From assembly GCA_965201155.1 (NCBI GenBank), contig OZ241752.1, positions 496,001-560,000 of the forward strand: a DNA stretch of 64,000 nt. The letters are read 5' to 3'. The notes below the pieces were generated by a model, which did no database searches, was not told the DNA's origin, and saw nothing but the letters and a program-made list of their open reading frames with translations. The position numbers and the translations under genes are program-made. The DNA comes from JANQOH01 sp965201155. Its GTDB lineage: Bacteria > Pseudomonadota > Alphaproteobacteria > UBA7887. Positions 51,453 to 62,714 of this stretch are shown here, piece by piece; within the stretch, counting starts at the first letter, position 1, and every line of letters starts with the position of its first letter.

Positions 51453-51481
51453 ACTGTATGCACCGACCCGCTCCGGCGCAA
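51453..51481 (-). promoter_or_regulatory. Promoter of tRNA-Thr
   Basis: On the minus strand TTGCGC (51476-51481) and TACAGT (51453-51458) are 17 bases apart, 22 bases before the tRNA 5' end. Good spacing and position for a sigma-70-type promoter. Confidence 0.5.
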
Positions 51482-51537
51482 GCAGTTGACGAGTTCAACA
51501 TCTTCCGTGCCGGCAGCGCGTAAAGCGGGACACGCGC

Positions 51538-51566
51538 TTGACGAGGGTTGCGGCCGCGCCTAGTTT
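51538..51566 (+). promoter_or_regulatory. Promoter of carAB operon
   Basis: TTGACG (51538-51543) and TAGTTT (51561-51566) are separated by 17 bases, 52 bases before the carA ATG. It is divergent from the tRNA-Thr promoter in the same 190-base gap. No arginine or pyrimidine attenuator structure was recognised. Confidence 0.5.
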
Positions 51567-51618
51567 CGCGCGTCCGCTCTCGCAACCAGTGCGGCGCCCC
51601 GGTGCGAATCGCAGACCC

Positions 51619-52782
51619 ATGCCTCATCCCGACACTGAATCACCATGCGCCGCGCGGACAAGCGCCGTGCTCGTTCTCGCCGGCGGCGCCGTCATACGCG
51701 GCCGCGGTCTCGGCGCTACGGGCACCGCCGTCGGGGAAGTCTGTTTCAACACCGCCATGACCGGGTATCAGGAGATTATCACCGACCCCTCCTATGCCGG
51801 TCAGATCATCACCTTCACCTTTCCTCATATCGGCAATGTCGGAGCCAATGGGGAAGATATCGAGGCGGCGCGTCCGTCGGCGCGGGGCTGCGTTCTGCGC
51901 GCACACATCACAACGCCGTCCAACTGGCGCGCCGCTGCCCATCTCGATGAGTGGCTGCGCGCGCATGGCGTACCGGCCATTGCCGGGGTCGATACGCGGG
52001 CGCTGACGCGCCTTGCGCGCCGCACCGGCGCGCCAACGGGGGTGATCGCCCACGACCCCGGCGGAGATTTCGATATCGCCGGTATGGCTGCCGAAGCGGC
52101 TGCATGGCCCGGCCTTGCCGGCATGGACCTTACAGGCGAGGTCTCAACCCGCGACACCCGCACCTGGCAGGAAACGCGCTGGGCGCCCGGCGCGGGATAC
52201 GGCGCATTGTCCGAACCCAAATTCCATGTTGCCGCAATCGATTTCGGCGCGAAGCACAATATTCTGCGCTGTCTCGCATCCTCGGGTTGCAGCCTTACTA
52301 TCCTGCCGGCGCAGACATCTGTCGAGGACGTCCTGCGGTCGAAGCCCGACGGGATTTTCCTGTCAAACGGACCCGGCGATCCGGCCGCCACTGCCGCCCA
52401 TGCGGTGCCGCTCATTCGCGGCCTGCTGGGTGCCGGCCTGCCCATGTTCGGGATTTGCCTGGGACATCAATTGCTGGCGTTGGCGCTGGGCGCGCGCACC
52501 GTAAAAATGCAGCAAGGCCACCGCGGCGCCAACCACCCGGTCAAGGACCTGGCCACCGGGCGGGTGGAAATCACCAGCCAAAACCACGGCTTCGTGGTTG
52601 ATGAAGACAGCTTACCCGAGGGCGCGGAAGCTACGCACCGCTCCTTGTTCGACAACACGCTTGAGGGGTTCCGCATGGTCGGCCGACCGGTGTTCGGCGT
52701 GCAATATCACCCGGAAGCATCGCCCGGGCCGCGCGACAGCCACCATCTGTTCGACCGCTTCGTCGCGTCGATGAGCGCCTGA
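51619..52782 (+). CDS. carA: Carbamoyl-phosphate synthase small subunit
   Basis: A 387-residue glutaminase subunit that supplies ammonia to CarB for arginine and pyrimidine synthesis. The nucleophile is C280 in FGICLGHQLL, with H364 and E366 in QYHPEAS completing the triad. The N-terminal CarA domain has NTAMTGYQEIITDPSYAGQI. ATG 51619 gives a normal N-terminus. The carB gene starts 11 bases after its stop. Confidence 0.97.
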   Translation: MPHPDTESPCAARTSAVLVLAGGAVIRGRGLGATGTAVGEVCFNTAMTGYQEIITDPSYAGQIITFTFPHIGNVGANGEDIEAARPSARGCVLRAHITTPSNWRAAAHLDEWLRAHGVPAIAGVDTRALTRLARRTGAPTGVIAHDPGGDFDIAGMAAEAAAWPGLAGMDLTGEVSTRDTRTWQETRWAPGAGYGALSEPKFHVAAIDFGAKHNILRCLASSGCSLTILPAQTSVEDVLRSKPDGIFLSNGPGDPAATAAHAVPLIRGLLGAGLPMFGICLGHQLLALALGARTVKMQQGHRGANHPVKDLATGRVEITSQNHGFVVDEDSLPEGAEATHRSLFDNTLEGFRMVGRPVFGVQYHPEASPGPRDSHHLFDRFVASMSA

Positions 52783-52793
52783 CTGCCTGCCTG

Positions 52794-55700
52794 ATGCCGA
52801 AACGCACAGACATCGAGTCGATCCTGGTGATCGGCGCCGGCCCGATTGTCATCGGCCAAGCATGCGAGTTCGACTATTCAGGCACGCAGGCCTGCAAGGC
52901 GCTGCGTGAGGAAGGCTACCGCGTCATTCTGGTGAACTCCAATCCGGCGACGATCATGACCGACCCGGATACGGCCGATGCCACCTATATCGAGCCGATC
53001 ACGCCGGACGTGGTGGAACGCATCATCGAGCGCGAACAGCCGGACGCCCTGTTGCCGACCATGGGTGGACAAACCGGGCTCAATACCGCGTTCGCGCTGG
53101 CCGAACGGGGCGTTCTCGCAAAGCATGGGGTGGCGCTGATCGGCGCCGACCGCGAGGCGATTGCCCGCGCCGAGGACCGCGACCTGTTTCAGGCATCAAT
53201 GGCGCGCATCGGCCTAGACATGCCGCGCGGCGCCACGGCAAACAGCCTTGACGAGGCGCGGAAAGTGCTCGCGGAATTCGGCTTGCCGGCGATCATCCGC
53301 CCCTCCTTCACACTCGGAGGAGCGGGCGGCGGCATCGCCTATAACCGAGCGGAGTTCGATTCCATCGTGACGCGCGGTCTCGACGTATCGCCGGCGGGCG
53401 AGGTCCTGATAGAGGAATCGATCGCCGGCTGGAAAGAATATGAAATGGAGGTGATCCGCGACCGCGCCGACAACGGCATTATCGTCTGTTCGATCGAAAA
53501 CATCGATCCCATGGGCGTCCATACCGGCGACAGCGTGACGGTGGCGCCGGCGCTGACCCTGACGGACAAGGAATATCAGGTCATGCGCGACGCCTCGCTG
53601 GCGGTGCTGCGCGAAATCGGTGTCGAAACCGGCGGGTCGAATGTACAGTTCGCAATCGACCCGGCGAGTGGGCGGCTGGTGGTCATTGAAATGAATCCGC
53701 GCGTGTCGCGCTCATCGGCGCTGGCGTCGAAGGCAACCGGCTTCCCCATCGCCAAGGTTGCGGCACGGTTGGCAGTCGGCTTCACGCTCGACGAGATCGA
53801 CAACGACATTACCGGCACCACTCCGGCGTCGTTCGAGCCGACCATCGACTATGTCGTCACCAAGATGCCGCGCTTCACATTCGAGAAATTCCCGGGCACC
53901 GAGCCGACCCTGACTACGGCGATGAAGTCGGTGGGTGAAGCGATGGCGATGGGGCGCACCTTCGCGGAATCGCTGCAGAAGGCGCTGCTGTCGCTGGAGA
54001 TCGGGCTGACCGGCCTCGATGAGGCCGCCATACCCGACTACGAACCGGGCGGCGACCGGGGCGCGATCACCGCGGCTCTCAGCCAGCAGGCGCCGGACCG
54101 CATCCTGACCATCGCACAGGCATTCCGGGAAGATTTCGACATCGAGGAAGTGCGCGCCGCATGCAGGTACGACCCGTGGTTCCTGCGCGAAATCGCCGCC
54201 CTTGTCGATGCCGAGGAAGACGTGCGCCGGTCCGGTATCCCGAACGAGGCCGGCGCCCTGCGGCGTCTCAAGGCGCAAGGGTTTTCGGATGCGCGGCTTG
54301 CCGCCCTTGCCGGCCTCTCGGAATCTGACGTAGCGCGCCGGCGTGCGGCGCTTGGCGTGCGGCCCGTGTTCAAGCGCGTCGATACCTGCGCCGCCGAATT
54401 CGACGCGGCAACCCCCTATCTCTATTCCACCTATGACGGCACGGACGACCTGTCCGAAGACGAGGCGCAGCCGAGCGAGCGCCGCAAGGTCATCATCCTG
54501 GGCGGCGGTCCCAACCGAATCGGGCAGGGAATCGAGTTCGACTATTGCTGCGTACACGCGGCCTACAGCCTGCGCGACGCCGGGTTCGAAACCATCATGG
54601 TGAATTGCAACCCGGAAACGGTATCGACAGATTACGACACTTCCGACCGCCTCTATTTCGAACCGTTGACCGCCGAATGCGTGATCGAGATCGCCCGCAC
54701 CGAGGCCATGTGCGGCACGCTGGTAGGGCTGATCGTGCAGTTTGGCGGCCAGACCCCGCTGAAGCTGGCGCATGCGCTGGAGGCCGCCGGCCTGCCCATT
54801 ATCGGCACCGCGCCAGACGCCATCGACCTTGCCGAAGACCGCAAGCGCTTTCAGCGCCTGTTGATCGACCTCGGCCTCAAGCAGCCACCCAACGACACGT
54901 GCCGCTCAGTCGAGCAGGCCACCGCGATCGCTGATCGCGTGGGCTATCCGGTCCTCGTCCGCCCTTCCTATGTGCTTGGCGGACGGGCGATGGAGATCGT
55001 CCGCGACCGCGCCGGCCTCGAACGCTATGTCGGGGAGGCCGTGCGGCTGTTCGGCGACGCGCCAATCCTCATCGACCGCTTCCTGTCCGATGCCGTGGAA
55101 GTCGATGTCGACGCGCTGAGCGACGGCGAGGCGGTGCATGTCGCCGGGATCATGGAGCATATCGAGGAAGCCGGGATTCACTCCGGCGACTCCGCATGTT
55201 CGCTGCCCCCCTATTCGCTCGGCGCCGAGGTGGTTGCGGAGATCGAGCGCCAGACCGTTGCGCTGGCGCGCGCGCTGCGCGTAAGCGGGCTGATGAACGT
55301 CCAGTTCGCCGTGAAATCGGACCCCGACGGCGCCGACGAAGTTTATATTATCGAAGTCAATCCGCGCGCCAGCCGCACCGTACCGTTCGTCGCCAAGGCG
55401 ACCGGCGCACCGATCGCCGGAATCGCGGCGCGGCTGATGGCGGGGGCGTCACTTGCCGATTTTGCACTCTCCGCCAAACCGCCTGAGCATGTCGCGGTGA
55501 AGGAAGCTGTGTTCCCCTTTACGCGCTTCCCCGGGGTGGATGTGCTGCTGGGGCCGGAAATGAAATCCACCGGCGAAGTCATGGGACTCGACAGGGATTT
55601 CGGCCGCGCGTTCGGCAAGTCGCAAATTGCTGCCGGCACGGAACTCCCTGATAGCGGCGCAGTGTTCATTTCGGTGCGCGATGCTGACAAGCAGGCCATG

Positions 55701-56090
55701 GTTCCACTGGCCGGCAGCCTTGTGGAAATGGGATTCGATTTGCTCGCGACGCGTGGCACGGCCGACTGCCTGGAAGCCGCGTCGCTGCCGGTGGGGCGGA
55801 TCAACAAGGTGCGGGAGGGGCGTCCGCACCTTGTCGACGCCATCGCCGACGGCGGCGTCGCGCTGATCCTGAACACGACGGAGGGCCGTCAGGCGATCTC
55901 CGACAGTTACAGCCTGCGCCGGGCCGCGCTGATGAACCGTATTCCGTATTTCACCACGGTGGCGGGAAGCCGCGCGGCAGTACAGGCGATCGCCGCGCTG
56001 CGGCGGGGCAGCCTTGAAGTCGCCGCCCTGCAATCCTACATTCGGGCGCTGCCCCGCCCACCCGACGGCGGCAAACCATCCCTGTCCTGA
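52794..56090 (+). CDS. carB: Carbamoyl-phosphate synthase large subunit
   Basis: A 1098-residue ATP-dependent synthase with two homologous ATP-grasp halves. The first begins MPKRTDIESILVIGAGPIVI, the second with RRKVIILGGGPNRIGQGIEF near residue 565. Glycine-rich FTLGGAGGGIAYN and YVLGGRAMEIV loops mark the two active sites, and an MGS-type allosteric domain ends the protein (INKVREGRPHLVDAI). It makes carbamoyl phosphate from bicarbonate, ammonia from CarA and two ATP. Followed by greA after 13 bases, a common alphaproteobacterial arrangement. Confidence 0.98.
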   Translation: MPKRTDIESILVIGAGPIVIGQACEFDYSGTQACKALREEGYRVILVNSNPATIMTDPDTADATYIEPITPDVVERIIEREQPDALLPTMGGQTGLNTAFALAERGVLAKHGVALIGADREAIARAEDRDLFQASMARIGLDMPRGATANSLDEARKVLAEFGLPAIIRPSFTLGGAGGGIAYNRAEFDSIVTRGLDVSPAGEVLIEESIAGWKEYEMEVIRDRADNGIIVCSIENIDPMGVHTGDSVTVAPALTLTDKEYQVMRDASLAVLREIGVETGGSNVQFAIDPASGRLVVIEMNPRVSRSSALASKATGFPIAKVAARLAVGFTLDEIDNDITGTTPASFEPTIDYVVTKMPRFTFEKFPGTEPTLTTAMKSVGEAMAMGRTFAESLQKALLSLEIGLTGLDEAAIPDYEPGGDRGAITAALSQQAPDRILTIAQAFREDFDIEEVRAACRYDPWFLREIAALVDAEEDVRRSGIPNEAGALRRLKAQGFSDARLAALAGLSESDVARRRAALGVRPVFKRVDTCAAEFDAATPYLYSTYDGTDDLSEDEAQPSERRKVIILGGGPNRIGQGIEFDYCCVHAAYSLRDAGFETIMVNCNPETVSTDYDTSDRLYFEPLTAECVIEIARTEAMCGTLVGLIVQFGGQTPLKLAHALEAAGLPIIGTAPDAIDLAEDRKRFQRLLIDLGLKQPPNDTCRSVEQATAIADRVGYPVLVRPSYVLGGRAMEIVRDRAGLERYVGEAVRLFGDAPILIDRFLSDAVEVDVDALSDGEAVHVAGIMEHIEEAGIHSGDSACSLPPYSLGAEVVAEIERQTVALARALRVSGLMNVQFAVKSDPDGADEVYIIEVNPRASRTVPFVAKATGAPIAGIAARLMAGASLADFALSAKPPEHVAVKEAVFPFTRFPGVDVLLGPEMKSTGEVMGLDRDFGRAFGKSQIAAGTELPDSGAVFISVRDADKQAMVPLAGSLVEMGFDLLATRGTADCLEAASLPVGRINKVREGRPHLVDAIADGGVALILNTTEGRQAISDSYSLRRAALMNRIPYFTTVAGSRAAVQAIAALRRGSLEVAALQSYIRALPRPPDGGKPSLS

Positions 56091-56103
56091 CAAAGAGCGG
56101 ATC

Positions 56104-56577
56104 ATGCAACGGGTGCCGATGACCGCCGATGGCTACCGGCAGATGGAAGCGGAATTGAAGCAACTCAAGTCCGAGGAACGCCCTGCCATCATCAAGGCTA
56201 TTGCAGCCGCGCGCGAGCATGGCGATCTGTCGGAAAATGCCGAATATCACGCCGCACGGGAGCGTCAGAGCTTTGTCGAAGGGCGCATTCGCGAAATCGA
56301 GGACAAGATCGGGCGCGCGCAGGTCATCGACGTGTCCAAACTGTCCGGCGATACGGTGCGGTTCGGCGCCACAGTCACGGTCGCCGACGAAGATACCGAC
56401 GAGGAAAAGACCTGGCGCATTGTCGGTGCCGACGAATCCGATGTCGAACGGGGACAATTGTCCGTTTCGGCGCCGCTTGCACGCGCGCTCATCAACAAGA
56501 ACGTTGGCGACAGCGTCACGGTCAACACACCCGATGGCGCCCGCAGCTACGAAATCATTGAGGTGGCCTTCCGCTGA
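56104..56577 (+). CDS. greA: Transcription elongation factor GreA
   Basis: A 157-residue GreA that rescues stalled RNA polymerase by stimulating transcript cleavage. The N-terminal coiled coil has AAAREHGDLSENAEYHAARE with the acidic tip residues D and E. The C-terminal FKBP-like domain has VGADESD and SPLARAL-like sequence (SAPLARALINKNVGD). ATG 56104 starts MQRVPMTADGY. Same strand as carAB, probably co-transcribed. Confidence 0.97.
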   Translation: MQRVPMTADGYRQMEAELKQLKSEERPAIIKAIAAAREHGDLSENAEYHAARERQSFVEGRIREIEDKIGRAQVIDVSKLSGDTVRFGATVTVADEDTDEEKTWRIVGADESDVERGQLSVSAPLARALINKNVGDSVTVNTPDGARSYEIIEVAFR

Positions 56578-56681
56578 ACACCGGCGACGCGGCGAAATCC
56601 CTGATATCCCGCCGCGAGGGGCTCTCTTGTGGGTGAATGACTGGCAGTGCCGCACAGCGCGGTGAAAACAGGGGACGCCCG

Positions 56682-57746
56682 ATGAACGGAAATGAAAGCG
56701 GGAGCGGAGCCGGGGCACGCTGGGTGCGGCGCCCGGAAGGGTCGAACTGGGGCGAGTTCGGTCCTGACGATCAGTTGGGCAGGCTGAACCTGCTGACGCC
56801 GGAAAAGGTGCGGCAGGGAATTGCCGAAGTACGCGACGGGCAGGTGTTCTGCCTCAGCTTGCCGCTCGATTATCCCGGCGGGAATGTGCTCAATCCCCGC
56901 CGCCATCCACCGCGCCTTGCCGCCACGGTCCGTGAGGGCCGGGCAAACTATCTTTACCCCTTCGCGCGCGAAAATCCTGACCACACCGATGTGGTGTGTG
57001 ACGACAGCGTGCTGCTGACGCTGCAATATTCGACCCAGTTCGACAGCCTGGCGCATATGGGCCACATGTTCGACGCCGACGGAGACGGCGAGCCGGAGCC
57101 GGTATTCTATAATGGCTGGCGCGGCGGGGAACACATCACGGCCCCCGCTTCCGGGTCCGACGGGCCCGCCCTGGAAGGCGTCGCGGCGCGCCGGCTCGGC
57201 ATCGAACACATGGCCGCCAGAGGCGTTCAGGGACGCGCTGTCCTGATCGACCTGGAACGCCACTGCGGACGAGCGCGAACCGCCGTCGATCACGCACAAC
57301 TGAGCGAAATCATGGCGGGGGACGGCGTGGTCGTGGAGCCCGGTGATATGGTGTGCCTCTATACCGGCTTCGCCGATATGCTGGTGGAAATGAACCGCAG
57401 CCCCGACCCGGACAAGGTGCACAATGCCTGCGCCGGACTGGATGGCCGCGATCCGAACTTGCAGAGGTGGATTCGCGACTCGGGCTTGAGCGTGCTTGTC
57501 GCAGACAACTACGCGGTGGAAGTCTTTCCGGCGCGAGCGCCGCAGGGCGTGGGCGCGCATCCGGCGCTGCCCCTGCACGAACTTTGCCTGTTCCGGCTGG
57601 GTATCCACCTCGGCGAACTGTTCTGGCTGCGCGAGCTCGCGCATTATCTGCGCGGCGCAAAGCGCTCACGCTTTCTGTTGACCGCGCCGCCGCTGCGGCT
57701 GCCCGGTGCGGTCGGCTCGCCGGTTACCGCGCTCGCCACAGTCTGA
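56682..57746 (+). CDS. Cyclase-family (kynurenine formamidase-like) hydrolase
   Basis: A 354-residue metal-dependent hydrolase of the cyclase family (PF04199). The metal motif corresponding to HxGTHxD reads DSLAHMGHMFD with H125, H128 and D131, slightly altered, as in the longer cyclase subgroup. GVQGRAVLIDL and VVEPGDMVCLYTGFADM follow in the usual order. It probably opens an N-acyl or lactone-type bond. ATG 56682 has AGGGG seven bases before it; ATG 56637 is possible. Thirty-four bases upstream of the CoA ligase gene, same strand. Confidence 0.85.
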   Translation: MNGNESGSGAGARWVRRPEGSNWGEFGPDDQLGRLNLLTPEKVRQGIAEVRDGQVFCLSLPLDYPGGNVLNPRRHPPRLAATVREGRANYLYPFARENPDHTDVVCDDSVLLTLQYSTQFDSLAHMGHMFDADGDGEPEPVFYNGWRGGEHITAPASGSDGPALEGVAARRLGIEHMAARGVQGRAVLIDLERHCGRARTAVDHAQLSEIMAGDGVVVEPGDMVCLYTGFADMLVEMNRSPDPDKVHNACAGLDGRDPNLQRWIRDSGLSVLVADNYAVEVFPARAPQGVGAHPALPLHELCLFRLGIHLGELFWLRELAHYLRGAKRSRFLLTAPPLRLPGAVGSPVTALATV

Positions 57747-57780
57747 TCCCTCAAGACAGCTCTGCAAACGGAGGCGCCTC

Positions 57781-59421
<1,641 letters not shown>

Positions 59422-59436
59422 GCCCGGGAACAGGCC

Positions 59437-60432
59437 TCAGTCGGGCGTCGGAGCGCCTTCACACAGGCTGCGCACCGTATCGGCAGCCAGCGCGGCTATG
59501 GCGCGGCGGCGGTATTGCGGCTGAATGAGGCCGGTGCGCGCCGGACTGACACACTTCGCCACGAGGCGTTCCAGTATGCGGGCAGCATCCTCGTCGAACG
59601 GCAGCCCGGCAAGACTTGCACTCGCGTCGATGAATTTGGGGCAGGAATTGGCGCCCGTGAGGCCGAGCCGCATCGTTGCCGGTCGACCGTCCGTGACCGC
59701 AACGCCAACGGCAACCCCGGCTAGCGGAAAATCTATCGAGCGGCGCACGCGCAGCTTACGATAGCGCGCGCGCAAGGCTGACCAACTTGACGGTACGCGC
59801 ACCCACGCCACCAATTCGCCGGGTGCAAGAGTCAGATAGTCGATGCCGTCATCAAAGAACAGCGCTTCCACCGGGATCTCGCGTGCGCCGTCCGGCCCGA
59901 CAATCTCCACAGTCGCATCGTAAATCAGCAGGGCCGCAGCAAGATCGCCGCTATAGGCCGCGTAACAGCGGCGGCTTGTCGGTACGACATGACAGATCGT
60001 ACCCCGATATTTCAGACAATAATCATTGCTGCGCCGCCACCATTCGCTCTGATTGTAGAAGATGCAGCGTGTATCGAGACAAAGATTGCCGCCGACCGTC
60101 GCCATGTTGCGCTGAGTCGGACCGGCTACCGACCCTGCCGCTTCCGTCAGCGCCGGGAACAGGCCCTGCGCATCCGCATGGTTAGCAAGGTCGGCCAGCG
60201 TCGCGGCCGCGCCAATGGTCAGGCCGCCGTCTTGCGCACTGATCTCCGTCAATTCGTCGCACGCCGAAATATCGATCAGCGTATCGGTCTCCACCAGCCC
60301 GCGGCGCATGTTGGGCATCAGGTCGGTGCCGCCGGCGATGAGGCGGGCATCGGCGTGTTCCGCACGCGCGGAAAGCAGCTCGGCGAGCACCTGCGGGCGC
60401 AGCAGCCGGAAGGCGGGCAGCGCTTCGGTCAT
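59437..60432 (-). CDS. hcrB: 4-hydroxybenzoyl-CoA reductase-type beta (FAD, [4Fe-4S]) subunit
   Basis: A 331-residue FAD-binding subunit of the xanthine dehydrogenase family. ARLIAGGTDLMPNMR near 30 and VGGNLCLDTRC near 113 bind FAD. An inserted loop carries C123, C139, C147 and C156 with YNQSEWWRRSNDYCLKYRG and CHVV. As I recall, Thauera HcrB holds its extra [4Fe-4S] cluster with cysteines at 122, 138, 146 and 155, the same spacing. That cluster marks 4-hydroxybenzoyl-CoA reductases, which remove a phenolic hydroxyl with low-potential electrons. Start overlaps the stop of the large-subunit gene by four bases. Confidence 0.88.
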   Translation of the reverse strand: MTEALPAFRLLRPQVLAELLSARAEHADARLIAGGTDLMPNMRRGLVETDTLIDISACDELTEISAQDGGLTIGAAATLADLANHADAQGLFPALTEAAGSVAGPTQRNMATVGGNLCLDTRCIFYNQSEWWRRSNDYCLKYRGTICHVVPTSRRCYAAYSGDLAAALLIYDATVEIVGPDGAREIPVEALFFDDGIDYLTLAPGELVAWVRVPSSWSALRARYRKLRVRRSIDFPLAGVAVGVAVTDGRPATMRLGLTGANSCPKFIDASASLAGLPFDEDAARILERLVAKCVSPARTGLIQPQYRRRAIAALAADTVRSLCEGAPTPD

Positions 60433-62714
60433 GACCGGCGCCGCCGAGCCAGGGCGGTGAACAGGGTGTCAGGCGTCATCGGGCAGGCGGTGGGACGGTA
60501 GCCGGTGGCATCGGCAACGGCGCTGGCCAGCGCCGGCAGAAAGCCGGACAGGGAGCCTTCCCCAGCTTCCTTGGCGCCGAACGGGCCGTTGGGATCGTTG
60601 CTCTCCACGATACCGACTTCGATATCCGGTGAATCGACAATACCCGGAACCCGATAATCGAGAAGGTTGGGGTGCACGGGCAAGCCCGCGTGATAACGAT
60701 TTTCCTCGCTGAGCGCCTGGCCCAGGCCCATCCATACCGACCCCTGCACCTGCCCCTCCACGGCAAGCGGGTTGAGCGCGCGCCCGCAATCATGCGCAAC
60801 CCATACTTTTTCCACCGTAATCCGGGCGGTGACCGGATCGACGCTTACCTCCACTGCCTGGGCGGCATAGCTGAACGCCATTGTAGAGCCTATGGCGGCG
60901 CCGCGATATTTCTTCCCGCCCTGCGCCTCTTTCAATGTCGAATATGTTCCCTTGACGGTGACGGTGCCATGTTCGGCCACGGTTGCACGAACCACGTCGC
61001 GCCACGGCAGCCCCGGGTCCTGGCTGCCGGCAACGCGCCATGTTTCGTGCGTGCACTCGATTTGCCCCGGCTCGGCCTCGAGCTTCCGCGCCGCTGCCGC
61101 GGCGAGCAGGCGCCGCAACTCCTGCGCGGCCTCCACTGCGGCATTGCCAACCATGAAGGTCACGCGCGACGAATAGGCGCCATTGTCTTTCGGCGTCACG
61201 GCGCTGTCGCTGGCAACCACGCGCACCCGCCCCATGTCCAGGGCCAGGATTTCGGCAACGCATTGCGCGGCCATGGTGGAAGAACCCTGGCCGATTTCGG
61301 GGGCGCCGGTGAGCACCGTTACGGCGCCGTCCCAATCAAGACGCAGATGCACGACGGCATGGGGTTCGCCGGTCCAGTGCACCGGCTTGGCAGCGCCGGA
61401 AACATAGTGGGAGCAGGCCATTCCAATGCCCCGGCCCGGCGGCAGGCGGCCATGCTTGCCATGCCAGCCGCTGGCCTTCTCAACCCAGTCGAGGCATTCC
61501 GGCAAGCCGTAACTCGCGACCAGCAAATCATTATCGGTCAGACCCAGGCGCCGGATCAGATTGGCGCGGCGAACGGCGAACGGATCAAGCCCCAATTCCT
61601 CGGCCATGGAGTCGAGCAGGGTTTCAAACGCGAACCGCACATTCACGGTGCCGTGCCCGCGCATGGCGCCGCAGGGGGGCGTATTCGTCAGGCCGCGTAT
61701 ACCGTGGTATTTCACAGCCGGAATGTCATAGAGCGCATAGAGCAGCGAGCCGGCATACAGGATGGTGACGATGCCATAGCCGCTATAGGCGCCGCCACGC
61801 TGGATGCTTTCGCATTCCACTGCAGTGATATGTCCATCCGCCGTCAGGCCGATCTTCATGCGCGTGGTGGTCTTCGGCCTTCCGCGATGGCAGAGAAAGG
61901 TCTCTTCGCGGCTCAGTTTCAAACTCACCTTGCCGCGCGCCGCACGCGCCAGCAGCCCGGTGATGATCTCGAATCCGAGGGTTTCGGTACGGGCGCCGAA
62001 GCCGCCGCCGATATGCGGCTTGACGACGCGAATGTCCGCCTCGTCCATACCGAGGCAGCGGCCCAGCATGAGATGCACATAGAACGGCACTTGCGTGCAT
62101 GACCAGACGGTCAGCCGTTCGCGTTCGCCGTCCCACTCCGCCACTGTGGCATTGGGCTCCATGTGGGCCTGATTAACTTCCGCATTCTCGAAGGTCTGTT
62201 CGCGGACCAAGGCTGCGGCGGCAAAGCCCGCCTGCGTGTCGCCGAGTTCAAATGCGACATCGCGTTCGACATTACCTTCGCGTTCGTCATGCAGACGCGC
62301 CGCACCGGGCGCAAGCGCCTCTTCCACCTCGAAATAAGCCGGCAATTCACGCCACGAGACGTGGATCAGGTCCATCGCCGCTTGCGCTGTTTCGGCGGTA
62401 TCGGCCGCCACCGCCGCGATCGGTTCGCCGCGATAGCGCACGCGCCCGCGTGCGAGAGGAAATTCGTTTTGCGCAATCGGCAGCACGCCGAACGGCACGC
62501 CGCAATCGGCGCCGGTAATCACCGCGCGCACGCCGGGCAAGGCGCGCGCAGCCTCCGTGTCGATGGAGAGCAGTTCGGCATGGGCGACGGGGGAGCGCAA
62601 TATACGCCCGACAAAAGCGCCGCCGCCGAGATCCGCGCTGTAGAGCGCGCGGCCGGCGACCTTGTCGGGACCGTCAATGAGCGGCGTCGGCGCGCCGATC
62701 GTCACACTGGTCAT
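60429..62714 (-). CDS. hcrA: 4-hydroxybenzoyl-CoA reductase-type alpha (Moco) subunit
   Basis: A 761-residue molybdopterin-binding subunit of the xanthine oxidase family. HIGGGFGARTETLGFE near residue 235, LTNTPPCGAMRGHGTVNVRF near 340, GAPEIGQGSSTMAAQCVAEI near 465 and GAKEAGEGSLSG near 725 match the cofactor-contacting segments; the last holds the conserved active-site Glu. With subunits from the genes on both sides it should form an (alpha-beta-gamma)2 enzyme. It overlaps the gamma gene and the beta gene by four bases each, so the three are translated in the order gamma, alpha, beta. Confidence 0.93.
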   Translation of the reverse strand: MTSVTIGAPTPLIDGPDKVAGRALYSADLGGGAFVGRILRSPVAHAELLSIDTEAARALPGVRAVITGADCGVPFGVLPIAQNEFPLARGRVRYRGEPIAAVAADTAETAQAAMDLIHVSWRELPAYFEVEEALAPGAARLHDEREGNVERDVAFELGDTQAGFAAAALVREQTFENAEVNQAHMEPNATVAEWDGERERLTVWSCTQVPFYVHLMLGRCLGMDEADIRVVKPHIGGGFGARTETLGFEIITGLLARAARGKVSLKLSREETFLCHRGRPKTTTRMKIGLTADGHITAVECESIQRGGAYSGYGIVTILYAGSLLYALYDIPAVKYHGIRGLTNTPPCGAMRGHGTVNVRFAFETLLDSMAEELGLDPFAVRRANLIRRLGLTDNDLLVASYGLPECLDWVEKASGWHGKHGRLPPGRGIGMACSHYVSGAAKPVHWTGEPHAVVHLRLDWDGAVTVLTGAPEIGQGSSTMAAQCVAEILALDMGRVRVVASDSAVTPKDNGAYSSRVTFMVGNAAVEAAQELRRLLAAAAARKLEAEPGQIECTHETWRVAGSQDPGLPWRDVVRATVAEHGTVTVKGTYSTLKEAQGGKKYRGAAIGSTMAFSYAAQAVEVSVDPVTARITVEKVWVAHDCGRALNPLAVEGQVQGSVWMGLGQALSEENRYHAGLPVHPNLLDYRVPGIVDSPDIEVGIVESNDPNGPFGAKEAGEGSLSGFLPALASAVADATGYRPTACPMTPDTLFTALARRRRS

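Noticed and set aside
60672..62102. A 476-codon plus-strand frame opposite the molybdenum subunit gene
   Set aside because: Antisense shadow of a gene with clear cofactor motifs.
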